Shown: positions 23,094 to 34,635, counted from the first letter of the stretch. The stretch is 44,493 nt of DNA from Bremia lactucae (GCF_004359215.1 NC_090613.1:2778424-2822916), one strand, 5' to 3'. Notes: generated by a model from the letters alone, not told the origin. Numbers and translations are program-made.

Positions 23094-26000
23094 ATGGAGC
23101 GTGCTCCTGGTTTGGTAAAAGATAACCAAAAGCGACGCAAGAAAAGTCAGGAGAGCACTACCGGCCACTCGGGAGACATGGAAGAAGAGGAGCTTGAGCT
23201 GTTCCATGTAGTGCAAGAAGATCTACGTCTTAAGTCGACTGTGGGTTGGCAAAACGCCGTCAAAGTGCTTAACTTGGCTTATCAGCATATTGAACGCCAT
23301 GAAAGTCAGTCCTTTTTGGATGATGCTTTTCAGAAGGTCATAAGCATCATGCTGGACCAGCAGTGCGTGCTGCTTGTTGATTTTATCTAGCCCTGTCGTG
23401 TCTAACATTATCGTGTTGCTCTTCTACTAACTATCACAGTGCCAGCAAGATTGGGTCTTTTGAAAAATCATGCGTGGTGCAGTGTCTTTCACTGGCAGTA
23501 CCATTAGTGATAGCACAGATGAAAGCGGGCAAATATTTCCAGACACTACCGATACTAATTATGATTTTTAGCAAGAAGAAGACATTTTATAAGGATCTGC
23601 GCACATCGGCAATGATTGGCAGCTATTGGAACAAGGTGCCTGGATCACCCGAAGTGCGGGCTCAGTGCATTGAAGCTTTTTGCGAGTTAAAAGGGTTCCA
23701 CTTGCTATTAAGTACGCTGGAGCTACTTATGCAAAATCATACCGAAGGGGACGAGCTCGAGGCTACCATGGATAGCGAGGATATTCGAATCTTATTGCAA
23801 GCTTTGCTAGAATTTCGAACATCGGTTCCAGAATCGATTTGCACGAAAATTTCAGTATTAATTATGACTTACTATACTAGGATCCCGGATTCAGTGTTAA
23901 AGAAAGAGTCAAGTGATGCGGTTGGAGCCGTGGTCGATATTGTTCGTAGGTTGGTAGATGCAGGAGTGGTGCCGTCCGAGGCCATTAATGCTCTATGGCT
24001 TGGTATCACAGAGCGATATGTCGAGTCGACTTCACTGCCTTTACGACTCTTTGGTTTAGAACAAATAAATCAGATTGTCAATTGTGTTCGAGCGTCGCGA
24101 GCATTACCTCCACGATATTTTGTACGAAATGCTGGCACGGCTGCTGTCAACGGTGTGTATGTACTCAAGACCAACTCGACGTCGGCGACATATGTATTAC
24201 GACAGCATGAAACGGGCCAAGTATTTACACTTTTCTGCTGTACCATGAAAAGTGGATTGAAGTGGTGGTTTATCTCAGAAGCTGATAAGATGCAACCTGG
24301 ATCTGACCAAGACATCGACTACTATCAGCATCAGTCGCAGTACGAAGAATATTTGCCCCCTGCACACAACTGGATCCCCACAGGCAAAGGCGAAGTCCCA
24401 CCTCCTGAATTAATTGCAGAAAGCGTTCAGGAAGAAGGCGCTGAAGATTGCACACAACTGGACTACATTTTAAGTGCATGGGTTGTCGAGAAGAAAATTC
24501 TGGAGGCGATTTTTGGCGATAGGATACACCGCGAGATAGTGTCCCGGAGTGCTTTGTTGGTTAAGTACCTAGCAGAAGCGAATAAGCTAGACACGCATTC
24601 CGTTGATGTGATTTGGCATTCCTGTATCCAGAAAGACCAGACGCTAGTGCATGAAATTCACAATTTGCTTATTGCCACGGTCCCTTTTCTGTCGAACGAG
24701 CTCTTGTTGCATCTGATGAAAAGCATCCATGCCTCATTACTGCGAAATCTCGATAAGAACGAGACATTTCCCGAGCTCATCTCGTTTTTGCAGCGATTGG
24801 CAACGAATTCACCCAGCTTTCTTATGGAGCGCAACGTTGATGTCACTAAGGCGATCTTGCAGCTACTTTGGTCGATTCAAATGCATTGCAGTATCGCTAA
24901 CATACGACTAAGCAGAAGTTTGCGAGATTTTTTCCAGGAAGGGCTACGAAGCGAATTTGGCGACCCGCTCCGAAAGGCATTTTTGGATGAATGTATTGAG
25001 GGAATTAAGAAGTCTTGTTCATTGTCGAGCCCTGCGCCAGACTCTGTTGCATCGCAGTCTTCAACGATAAATCCCGCAGCGCCTTGCTCCAGCAGCTTAT
25101 CGACATCACTTACCTCAGCAGCACTTTCTAAGAAGGCCTCGACGGCGTCTAAATCGCTGGAGCTGCTAAAATTCTTAATTGATTCGTACCGAATTGATCA
25201 AGGAGTTGTGGTTGAATCGCTGAATTTGGAACACGGGCTAGTGAGTTTATTATTTGACGAGCTTGCGACTTTTGTAGGGCGGAGCAATGATAAGCAATCT
25301 CCAAGTTATCGCACGGCCATTGGCCATCGCTTAGAATTGATTCATTACGTTCACGTCAAGTCGTTAAAGCTGGAACTTTCCATACCCCAAATTGAGCGCT
25401 TGTGGAGCGTGCTTTCTTCATCGCCTGCTGAGCGCGAATTTTGTTTAATATTTTTTAATCAAGCAAGCATGCGGCAAGGTGGGATTTCACCTGGAGTAAG
25501 CACGGTAGGTGGATCGATAAGCTCAGCGTTTAACTTGGACGTATGCTTCTACGTGTTCAATGAACTCCTGTGTAAGCAAACAGACTTTCGAACTCTCGGA
25601 TGTATGGGCTACAAGTGTTTCAATACATTTTTTGTGGGTCTAAATACTCAGCACAAAATGATGCGAGGTGATAGCGATTTGTCGAGTAGCAGCTTTTCGC
25701 AGCTGCTCGGCGTAGACGCGTTATGGCGTATTGCATTTGAGGCCCCTCTTGAAGTTGCGGAAATGGCTACGGGAGAATTGCTTCGTGTGTATGAGCAATT
25801 ATCGAACGAACAAGTCATCAATAATTCTAATTCAGATGAAGGTGTCAAAGATTTTTTAGCGCGTGTATTTAAACAACTGTCTACAGTTGAAGAGAGTACA
25901 CAAGATTCTCTTAAGTTAGTGCAGCAGTGTTCAAGTCTGTTGACCGGACTCGTATCAAGTAGTCGCAAAAAACAAGATTTTGTTTCTCATGGTTTAAGCG

Positions 26001-29000
26001 GTCGAGGCGCGTATTTTACGATTAGGATCGTTGCGCAGAAAATTCCGTTATCCAACGCAAGTGGAGCGGGTGTATCGGCGACTGTAACGTCTAGCCATGA
26101 AAACGCAGTTAGAACGATGCAAGCATCAGCATACTCAAATCAGACATTGTGGCATTTTCGCAAGCAAATTGAAAGTTTAGTTGGTCATCCAATGCAGCAA
26201 ACAAAAATTCTTTCCTTGGGATCAGCAATCACTGGTGATCACAAGACACTGGCGGAACTGCAGATTACGGAGGCTAGTGAGTTACGCGTGCTGTTGTTTA
26301 AAACAGTTGTACAGCGTTGTAGATCCAGCGGAATGGATCAGGATCAAGTCTTTATTTCAGGCAAGGAATCACTCTCTACTAATTCAAGCTTTTCTACCGT
26401 GTACCACCCTGGTCCGTTGATTGCTCGTAATGCTTCGTACTTCGAGATTTTGTTTCGTGTCCTAGACATTGTTGAAGGTCATTCTGTCCACGAGATGTTG
26501 TGGGCCTTTTTAAAGCAGATTCCCACAAGTGAAAATCTTTTGAAGCATGTATCTAACATTGGTGCGATAGGAATGACTGATGGAGATTCTAGTATGAAAT
26601 CCGTCTCGGAATGCTCTAATGGTGAAAGTAGTACGCTTGACTGGTCATCGTTGATGAAAGACATCTCGTCGCATCAGGCTATTTACACGCTTCAAATCAT
26701 GGATGCCCTTCTGCTGCCTTCAGATGTAACCAAAATACCGTTTGCACAGACATACCATGAGCGCTTTGTTTACGGCGGGGGGTTTCACGAAGTTCTGTCG
26801 TATTTTATCAACACAAACTTTCATGCGAGCTCCTTTAATGAAGGTGCTGCCGTAGCGCTTCGTATCCTGAAGTTTTGCCTCTTTGACTCGGGTCATGATT
26901 CGAAACATAATTTGCATTCTACTAACGTACAAGCTCCGGCTGACATTTATTATCAAAGTGTATCGGAGGTTAAATTCGGCGAAAATGTCAAGACAATTAA
27001 GTCTAAAATTATTGTGGAGCAAAGCTGCTATGATCAGCTAGTGTTGAAGATTGCAGAACTTGTTGTGTCAGAATACGCGCGCGTCCAGGCAACGGCATCT
27101 GCAAACTCGTCGACATATCGTATTTTAATTGATGCTGTGAAGACTGTAGAGTCGATTGTATCCATTGCAAACGATGCATCAACCAAATTTATCAAGGCGT
27201 TAGAGCCACGTTCAATCATTGTTGACATTTTCACAAAGTTTGAATCGCACCAAGTGCGGGACCAGTGGCTCTCATCATTGGAGTCTGTTTGTAAATCATC
27301 CGACGCGGCAGCCGAAGTGGTCTACGAGGAATGCATACAATCGATAAATCGTATTGAAAATGTAACAACTTCATGTGACCAATACACGCGCATGATTTGC
27401 TCGTTGGCACGTCTGAAGCGAGGTAATTTGTCCTTTTATTGTCAAAAACTAGCGCAGGCTATTGTAGCAAAGCTACGTCTCGGGTTTTCGAGCAAATTTT
27501 TAGCCTGTAACGAGCGCTCGAGCGAAGTGCTAGTTGGTTTCTTGGAATTTCTGTGCGAAGTGTTAGCTGTTCATGCGGACGTGCGAGCAGAAATTGCTTC
27601 TGACATTGTAGACGTCGTTTACGAAGAATGTTTATTCACGCTACCATCGGAAGATCGCCGTCGTTGTCCGCTGTGCGTATCGGTCGATACGCGCCGCCCG
27701 GCATTTAAGCTGCTAGCAAGTGCAATCACTTCTGATATTTCTGTCTTGCATGACCTGCGCGACCGCCTGACAAAGCTTTTCACGCGAAATGACTCGCTTC
27801 GTTTTAAGTGGGGTCAAGAGAACAACATTGACACGCGTGGCAATGGTGAGCACGTTGGGCTAAAAAATCAAGGCTGCTCGTGCTACATGAATTCATTCCT
27901 GCAGCAGCTCTTCATGCACCCTATATTGCGTCAAGGACTTTTAGGTGCCAAAGTTGCACCTCGTCCTGTTCCTCAAGAACCTTCGAAAGCAGAAGCTGAA
28001 AAGTTTCCGGAGCGCTTAATAGGATGCCGTGTAGCGGTAGAGTGTTTGGGTGGTCGGGTCTACGAGGCAAATGTTGTGGGGTACGATGTTTTAACGGGTC
28101 AGCATACAATGCGATACGAAAATGGTGGCGAGGTGACGTATACCCTAGCTGAAGGACGACCGGGAAATGAAAATGGTCGTTACGTGATTTTGAAACCTGA
28201 ATTGACGGGCACTGACGCTACGTTGGAGGTTCTTCGTCAGCTGCAGCGCACGTTTTGCTATTTACGAGATACGGAAATGCGTTATTTTAACCCAAAGGCA
28301 TTTGTTGACTCGTGCACTTGTTTGAATTTGGAGTTCTCGGTGTATCAACAGAATGATGCTACTGAATTTTGTGATAAGTTACTGGATCGACTAGAAACTG
28401 GTCTGAAAACGACACCACAAGGCACAAGATGTCTCCAAGATGTGCTTGGAGGTAAGCTTATCTCCCAAAAGCTTCCAAAGGATTGTGGGCACAGATATGA
28501 ACGTGAAGAACCTTTTATTCGCTTGGAGCTGCAGATTCGCGGCAAAGAAAGTATTGAAGAGTCACTCTCTGCGTTTGTTGAAGGCGAACTTATGGATGGT
28601 GACAATAAAGTAGAATGCGAGCTATGTGCTACAAAAAAGGCTGCTGTAAGGCGAACATGCTTTGGCTCGCTACCTAGTTTGCTGATACTTCACCTTAAGC
28701 GCTTTGATTTGGACTATACGACTTTTGAGACTGTCAAATTGAACAATCGATGTTCATTTCCCATGCATCTCAGCATGAGACCATACTCGAAAGCAGGTAT
28801 AGAAGAGCATGAAGCTCGATCGAACTTGCAGCATGAACGTGAAGAAACGCCTGTTGACGAAGATATGGCGTCCGATGACTCCAGCGACTCTGACGAATTC
28901 ATGGCAGATGTGAACGGCGACACGCAAGCAAAAAAATCTTTGTCTTCGGCGTTACTTGAACCAATCGGGAAAGTTGCTGCTCCCTCGCAAAGTGAGACAG

Positions 29001-31942
29001 ACAGGAGAGGTGTTGAAGGGGGTGATAATTGCAGCAATAGTTCCGACTTAAAGTACGAATACCGATTGAAGGGCATTCTCGTTCATTCTGGAGTAGCTCA
29101 AGGCGGTCACTACTATTCTTTCATCTATGACCATATGTCTGAAAAGTGGTTTAAGTATGACGACGAGGACGTGACGCCATTTGACCCAGCTAACATTGAG
29201 GCTGAGTGCTTTGGAGGAGTGCAGCGACGCTCGTGGCACGGATCAAATAACTCGATGGAAATGGAGGTATTTAGTAATGCGCTCATGCTTTTCTACGAGA
29301 AAGTTATCCCTGTCGAGCCTGAGATGGCGTTTGACGCTACGACTGAAGCTGATTCTGAATCGTCGATGCGTGTTGTTGCTGTTCCGGATGAGGAGCGCTG
29401 TGAATACGAAGCAGAAGTTTGGAAATCGAATGAGGCATTTTTACAAACCTCGTACCTATTCGACGTGGAGTTCCACGAATTTTTGCGCGAGATGGTGCAG
29501 TCTCAGGACATGAAAGAGAAACTAGCCTCAGCCCTACGAGATGATAGCCCTATGGTGCCATTACCTTCAGCCGGTAGTGTATTAGTACCTACCGCTGCAC
29601 CGACAACACTACGTGTTTCAACTGTACAAAATGACGAAGAAATCCTTATGACACTCACGGAAATCGGAATTGAATTTGTGTTAAGTGTCTTGCTTCACTC
29701 GAGGGAGAAGCACGGGATCGCGCGGTGGATTACGGTGCTTGCAGCTAAGTTCACGCGCTCCAAGACTATCTGTGTACGTTTTTTCTCTGCATTGTCGACC
29801 TCGAAGCGCCTTCTTTGGCTGCGTGGATTGCTTTTTGAGTGTCCAGATTCGATCGCTCGGCAGTCATTTGTTCATTTAATTTCAAGAGCACTTACAGCAT
29901 ACGAAGCTCATCGAAAGATAGAGTACTCTACTCTTAATGAATCAAAAGTAAAAGCAGCAGCAGCAGCTGATACAAGTATCATTCGTGCATTTTTGGAGAC
30001 CATTGCTATTTTCTTGGATCAGACGTCTATTATGCAACAATCTCATTTAGAAGAGTGCTTTATGCTTGTGCGCAACTGCGCTGAAGCAAGTGAAATGGCA
30101 AGAATTCAGCTGCAGCAATTGGATATGATTGCGCGCTTGATCAATTTTTTCTTATGTGATCGTGGGCCAAGTGCACTAAAAGATGCATTTCCGTCCTCAA
30201 AATTACAGCCGACGGCTTCACGATATGCATCACCAGATTATCAGTATCTTTTAGAGGCTATAACCGCGATGCTTGGTCTGCCTAGGCGAACAAGTGAGCC
30301 CTTGCTTACAGAAAGCAGCACGCAATATCCGCACCGCACGGTTCTATCGGAGAAGGCGGACCATGCACTGACTGAAATTTTTAAAGACTACGAGAAACCA
30401 AATGTCACAGATGGCAACTCTGGCTTGGGACTTGAGGACTTGAAGAGATTCTTTTCAGTGACGCTAAGCAGTGCTACTAATAGTCCAGCCGTTGAGCAGC
30501 AGGCTCAACATATGCTCATCAAGTACGGATTACCAGCCGATGTCGCTGCGAAGGATGATACAAAACCAATCGCCTCGCGTGTAGAGCTTGATGGGTTTCT
30601 ATTGTACTATACGGACATGGCTGCGACGTCACCAAAGTCAGTTTTACAAAACCTACGCGCCTTTTGCTTTAGTGAAGACCTCCAGCGGCACTCAGTCTCG
30701 ACCGGTACTCTGCTCACGGGAGCTCAGATTCTTGAGAATTTAAGCCCGCTAAGTCGCGATGCGTTGCTAAGCGATATCTTTTTTGATTCAGCACTCGAGG
30801 AAGAAGCCGAGACGACTTGTGAGCTCCTGCTGCGATTAAGCTTAGGAGATAATAGTACATCCTCGCGGTTGTTGCGTGCACTTTTGCATTGCCTCCAGAG
30901 CACAGAGACAGGATGGAAAGGTCAGCCTGTGGTAGATGCTTGTGCCCTAGCATTGCAGCGGCTTTTAAGCTATGAAAGTGATTATCAGATGAAACTTGTG
31001 GAGCTGGCGCTGATTCATAGTGACTACGGCTTGCTAAGCACATCACGCAACCGAGAGAATTTGCGGTCACGATATGTGAATACTGCACACGTCCCGCTAT
31101 TTATCTACCGGCAGTTGGTTTTAGTGTTGGAGCTACGTGCACGTGTTTCAGCAGTCAGTGCTTGGCTAGCCGAGCACCGCAACAAATGGGAGTGGCTGTA
31201 TGAGTGGTTGCGTATCGAGTCGCTGCAACCCAGTTTGGGTGGACGTCTGCCTCTTTTGAGGCGCGAGCCAGCAAAATTCGAAATGTTGTGGAGATTGGGT
31301 GAGGCGTTAGGCATTCCGTACCAGGAGGAACAGCGACGGTACGTGGTAGAAGGCGCTGGATATAATGCCGTCAATGGCGTATATGCGAGTACGTCTCACG
31401 TTCACGACAACTGCTTGACATATGCTTCTGTAAAAAGCAAAATTGAGTACACGCTGTTTCGTTGCTGTATGCCGAGTAAGGCACGCCGATGGTATATCTC
31501 GTATTCTCCAAATAAAAACCTGCTCGGCACCATGTCGGACGAAGATTTTTACTTTGTTCAGTCGCATACTGAGGACGAGGCCCCACCAGTAGATGGATGG
31601 AAGGTATGGGTCAAAAATGACAAGGCGAAAGCTCCCGTGCCCACTGTGCGTCTGTTTAGCTCGACAGTGGCGGCACTTGATGGAGAAGGAGACTCTGTGG
31701 ATGTGCCCGACTCCGTTGGTGGGTTAATGACAGAAGATGGCTTTAGCGCTCAAGATGATGGCTCGATTATTCCGGGTGCCCCTTCTTCAGTCATGGTGGA
31801 GGAGACTGTTGATGTAGACGCAGACGCGGAGACCGTCGAATATGATGACAGCGAAGACGAACTCCGTGATAGCAACGAGCGATTTCAAGCGGTGCATTTG
31901 GACACGCAGGAAGACGGCAGTAGCACAGACGGCTTTATGTAA
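23094..31942 (+). CDS. Giant ubiquitin-specific protease (USP9X/USP24/USP34-like)
   Basis: Exons 23094-23362 and 23440-31942 join in phase 2 to give 2923 aa. USPs are cysteine proteases that remove ubiquitin from proteins. The catalytic domain has its Cys box GLKNQGCSCYMNS (Cys1571), a Gln/Asp box YQQNDATEFCD (about 1724), the core LLILHLKRFDLDY, and a His box GVAQGGHYYSFI (His1980). A Tudor-like segment (about 1615-1677) is inserted between the Cys and Gln/Asp boxes. Long helical repeat regions flank the domain. A ubiquitin-like stretch lies at about 945-1047, an EF-hand-like region at about 2394-2497, and a module with VNGVY occurs twice (about 315-415 and 2723-2825). The tail is acidic. 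The closest animal relatives by layout are USP9X, USP24 and USP34. The start is the first in-frame ATG; an upstream exon is possible. Confidence 0.9.
23363..23439 (+). other. Intron of the deubiquitinase gene (77 bp)
   Basis: Donor GTGCGT, branch site TACTAAC and acceptor ATCACAG, the best-formed intron in the window. Phase 2; it joins MLDQ to HASKIGSFEK. Reading through gives a TAG at about 23388, and the long downstream frame lacks a nearby ATG. Confidence 0.88.
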
Positions 31943-33702
31943 GAAAAGAAAGAACTTGAGAGTAACAATATGGAATCTTTTGGCCACAGCGCGGACCGTT
32001 TCATAAAAGAGAAGCGTTCTAATGCGATGAAGATTACTTAACAAAACAGACTGCAATTTTGCCTCCGCTTAATGTCGGTGTACGTTTTTTTTTAATTGTA
32101 GGGGCTGATGCTAGTGAAAATTTGCGTGCTACATTTACGTAGATATTCTAGCGAGCTGTCTTGTGACGGCTTGTTTGACGACATGTCGGCAGCATGTATT
32201 ATTGGTGACGAACGACGTCCGCGCACTGAACAAATTTATTCGTCAAATAGGCGGTTAATTCGTTCCAATAGGTGTGACAGGACAGGGCTATTGCAAACGT
32301 CGAGAAGCCCAAAAAAAGAAACTTGTTATCGTTTTATATGCTTTCGAACTACTTAAAGGCTTTGGTGCCAGACGATGTCGCAGACTGCCTTATCTTTCTC
32401 GCGACTTCTAACATCATCTACAGAAAGTAGTGCCGACGCAAGGATGTCCGTTGTCCTTGCTTTCCCATATGCGCCATTCAAGGATACTCTTTTAGGTAGA
32501 ACATCTTCTTCCTGCCCAACAACGCCACATTTCACATTGCCAATAACCACAAGCGCAATTAAGTTTCCCAGGAATTCTGCCGCACAACAAGCTACGAAGA
32601 TTGAGCATTCATTAAATCGAATAGGAAAGTACACATTTCGATGATCGCACACTGGTGATATGCCCTGATTTTGTCTCGTTTAAGCACGAAATCAGATGAA
32701 TGTAAGATGTGGCAAAGGTCCTTCTGTTTTGCAACACCACCAGTTGTTATTGATACAAAACATTAAGCTCGGACTCTTCTGCATCTGTTTGTCTTTTTTG
32801 CAGATGCTGGGCTTGAAGTGCAGATTTTCTACAGACAATAAATGGTCACCTGTCTCCAAAACTGTGACTGCTCGTCTTTCTATGACTCTTTCTTGGTATA
32901 GTATGCGTAAATTGCAAAAGTATTGGAATATCAAATAATTGACTTTGCCTGTAAATTATTTAAATGCGGGGCAAAGCCCTCTCTGACGAACGCCCTCAGA
33001 TGATGCCCTGCATTGTCTAGTCAACTCGCGTCAAACAACGCTAGCCCGGACTTATTGTATCAGATAAGTAGGATTTGACCGAGTTCTAGCTCACTACTTC
33101 TCTATTAAAAATTGGCTTCTCGCAATTCGGTGCTTTTTCGCCGCGCTGCTGAAACAGCCGGCAGCTAATATGTGCGGCTCTAAAGCGCGGCAAAGTTTAT
33201 ACTTTGAGCTTAAGTCGATACATGGAAGCAAATTAGTACATCGCTTGCGTATGCGCTTTTCTCGAGGAGTTGTAAACCTTCTGCCCCTAATTACATTTTT
33301 TACCATTGTTCATGTCGACTTTGTGGTCGCACTGTCGCGAACTTGTGCAATTTGACGACTAGATTACCTAGTCATTTGCATAAAGGCAAAACGGCTATGC
33401 TTAAGCGAGTCTTTGGTTAGCCCCTGTCCTGCTGACGCCAGCTCAGCAAAACATATTTCTCTTTCGTCTCCACATTTCTAAGGCCACAAAGCCAACTATT
33501 GAATTTCGACAGCTATCGCTCCAGAGAGTCATTGGTTAGGCCTAGACCACGCAGCAAATTAAGTAAGAAGATCTGCCCAGTTTTTATTGGGCCACATTAA
33601 CGTTCATTACACGTCTTCGTCTGCTTCCAATTTACCACACAAATAAAGGCCTTCACTGCTTCGCAATTAAGTTGGAAAATAATCTCGACGGTAAATACAG
33701 CA
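31943..33702. other. Intergenic stretch without a convincing gene
   Basis: It begins with the deubiquitinase 3' UTR. Several 60-100 codon frames exist on both strands, but only the minus-strand frame at 32353-32652 looks protein-like (listed separately). A 31-nt imperfect hairpin with arms CTGATTT/AAATCAG lies at about 32667-32697. A GCCCA/TGGGC hairpin lies near 33576. I see no tRNA, rRNA or transposon protein here. Confidence 0.5.
32353..32652 (-). pseudogene. Protein-like frame without an ATG; possible GlcG/HbpS-like remnant or exon
   Basis: An open minus-strand frame of 99 codons that begins only with GTG. The middle reads like a globular protein, with IALVVIGNVKCGVVGQEED followed by LNGAYGKARTT. 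This faintly resembles the hydrophobic strand and A-x-x-KA-x-T motif of GlcG/HbpS haem-binding-like proteins. No acceptable upstream exon was found; a CAG acceptor lies just upstream, but no donor exon looked coding. It could be a last exon, a decayed gene or chance. The family suggestion is weak. Confidence 0.25.
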
Positions 33703-34011
33703 ATGGAACTCCCTAACACCTGTCCGCGCTTAAGAACTTCATGGAGCCGCTGTGACCAAGCCGTCGCTCGGGCCGCTCCCATTGCTACTACCACGTGCCA
33801 AGTTTGCAGTAAGTGCGTCGCTAAGGGCGAGTGGCAACTCGGTCTTATGTTTATCCATATCGAGGGATTTATGCTCATGGAATGGTATCATCTACAGTGC
33901 TCTTTATCGCTGCAGGGAAGTGGCCTGGACAATGTTTTGGAAGCTGTGCAGAGCGAAATGTCTCCGGCACAAAAGGAAGAATTTCAGCTGGCTTACCAGA
34001 ACCTGCCATAA
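33703..34011 (+). CDS. Small protein consisting of one PARP-type zinc finger
   Basis: 102 aa from ATG to TAA. Residues about 20-90 match the PARP zinc-finger pattern: a CQVC cysteine pair (Cys32/Cys35, with Cys38 an alternative), KGEWQLG, then WYHLQC giving His63 and Cys66 as the remaining ligands. The usual helical tail follows (LDNVLEAVQSEMSPAQKEEF). In PARP1 and DNA ligase III such fingers recognise DNA breaks. Here no catalytic domain follows. The protein may be a free-standing DNA-break-binding module, or the last exon of a longer gene; no upstream coding exon was identified. It stands alone between a gene-poor stretch and the repeat region. Confidence 0.7.
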   Translation: MELPNTCPRLRTSWSRCDQAVARAAPIATTTCQVCSKCVAKGEWQLGLMFIHIEGFMLMEWYHLQCSLSLQGSGLDNVLEAVQSEMSPAQKEEFQLAYQNLP

Positions 34012-34163
34012 CTGTGCGAGATGCACTGGATGTCCCATGCCGCCTTAGTATCGTATGTTTATTAATGTCAGGATTACACGCCCAGACGCAACCAATCATC
34101 TGCATACTATACATTTATATATATACCAGCTGAACGATTTTTTTATCTGCATTGTGAGCAAAA

Positions 34164-34336
34164 TGCCGTCCTTACGCATCAGGACTTTACGAGCTGATGC
34201 GGGATACACCGGTGCTTTATCTTCGAACAAGATTGTACCAAGCATCGCACCTCTTCGGCTACTGACAAGTTCATCTATAAGAAATTATCATGCCTTTTCA
34301 GATTCACACAATGAAAAACTGGTACATATTTTATAA
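34164..34336 (+). CDS. Short ORF resembling a mitochondrial presequence, possibly an orphan first exon
   Basis: 57 codons from ATG (MPSLRIRTLRADAGY) to TAA. It is rich in Arg and Ser with almost no acidic residues until the end, and includes PLRLLTSSSIRNYHAF, the look of a mitochondrial targeting sequence. GTACAT directly after the leucine codon near the end could be a splice donor. An LTR begins 34 bp after the stop. It could be the first exon of a gene cut off by repeat insertion, or a chance ORF. No homologue is recognised. Confidence 0.25.
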
Positions 34337-34370
34337 TCTAAACGTATTTTTACCTTTAACAAATAATTCT

Positions 34371-34625
34371 TGTGGGGCATTGCAAATTTAGTTATTAATT
34401 CATTAAAGCCAGTAGATAAAAAGTCATAATAAACGAACTTGATAAATTAATACAGTTTTAATTTATCTTTATTCTAAAGCTTAAAATGTTACCTTTAGTA
34501 GCTAAGACTTCTTAGCTACTTAAAACATTCCTTTACACGTCGTAGTTGAGGCACCTCACCTTCACTGTAATTAGTGTAGGTTGACTAGAACTTCTATCAG
34601 TTCTAGCAAAATGTGCCCCTTTACA
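34371..34625 (+). repeat. LTR of a decayed Ty3/gypsy element
   Basis: A 255-bp segment starting TGTGGGGCA and ending TGCCCCTTTACA, so the ends form the expected imperfect inverted repeat TG...CA. It is AT-rich inside, with several AATAAA-like signals. It is followed after two bases by TGGTAGCA, the initiator-Met primer site, which fixes the orientation as plus. No matching second LTR was seen. Confidence 0.5.
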
Positions 34626-34627
34626 CC

Positions 34628-34635
34628 TGGTAGCA
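34628..34635 (+). other. Primer-binding site of the decayed gypsy element
   Basis: TGGTAGCA lies two bases after the LTR end. It complements the 3' end of initiator methionine tRNA and is identical to the first eight bases of the site in the left-hand element. Confidence 0.5.

Noticed and set aside
33752..34133. Two alternative plus-strand frames of about 100 codons overlapping the zinc-finger gene
   Set aside because: Neither shows a motif, while the frame from 33703 carries all PARP-finger ligands.
31943..34370. RXLR or CRN effector gene in the gene-poor stretch
   Set aside because: No frame has a signal peptide followed by RXLR/EER or an LFLAK motif.
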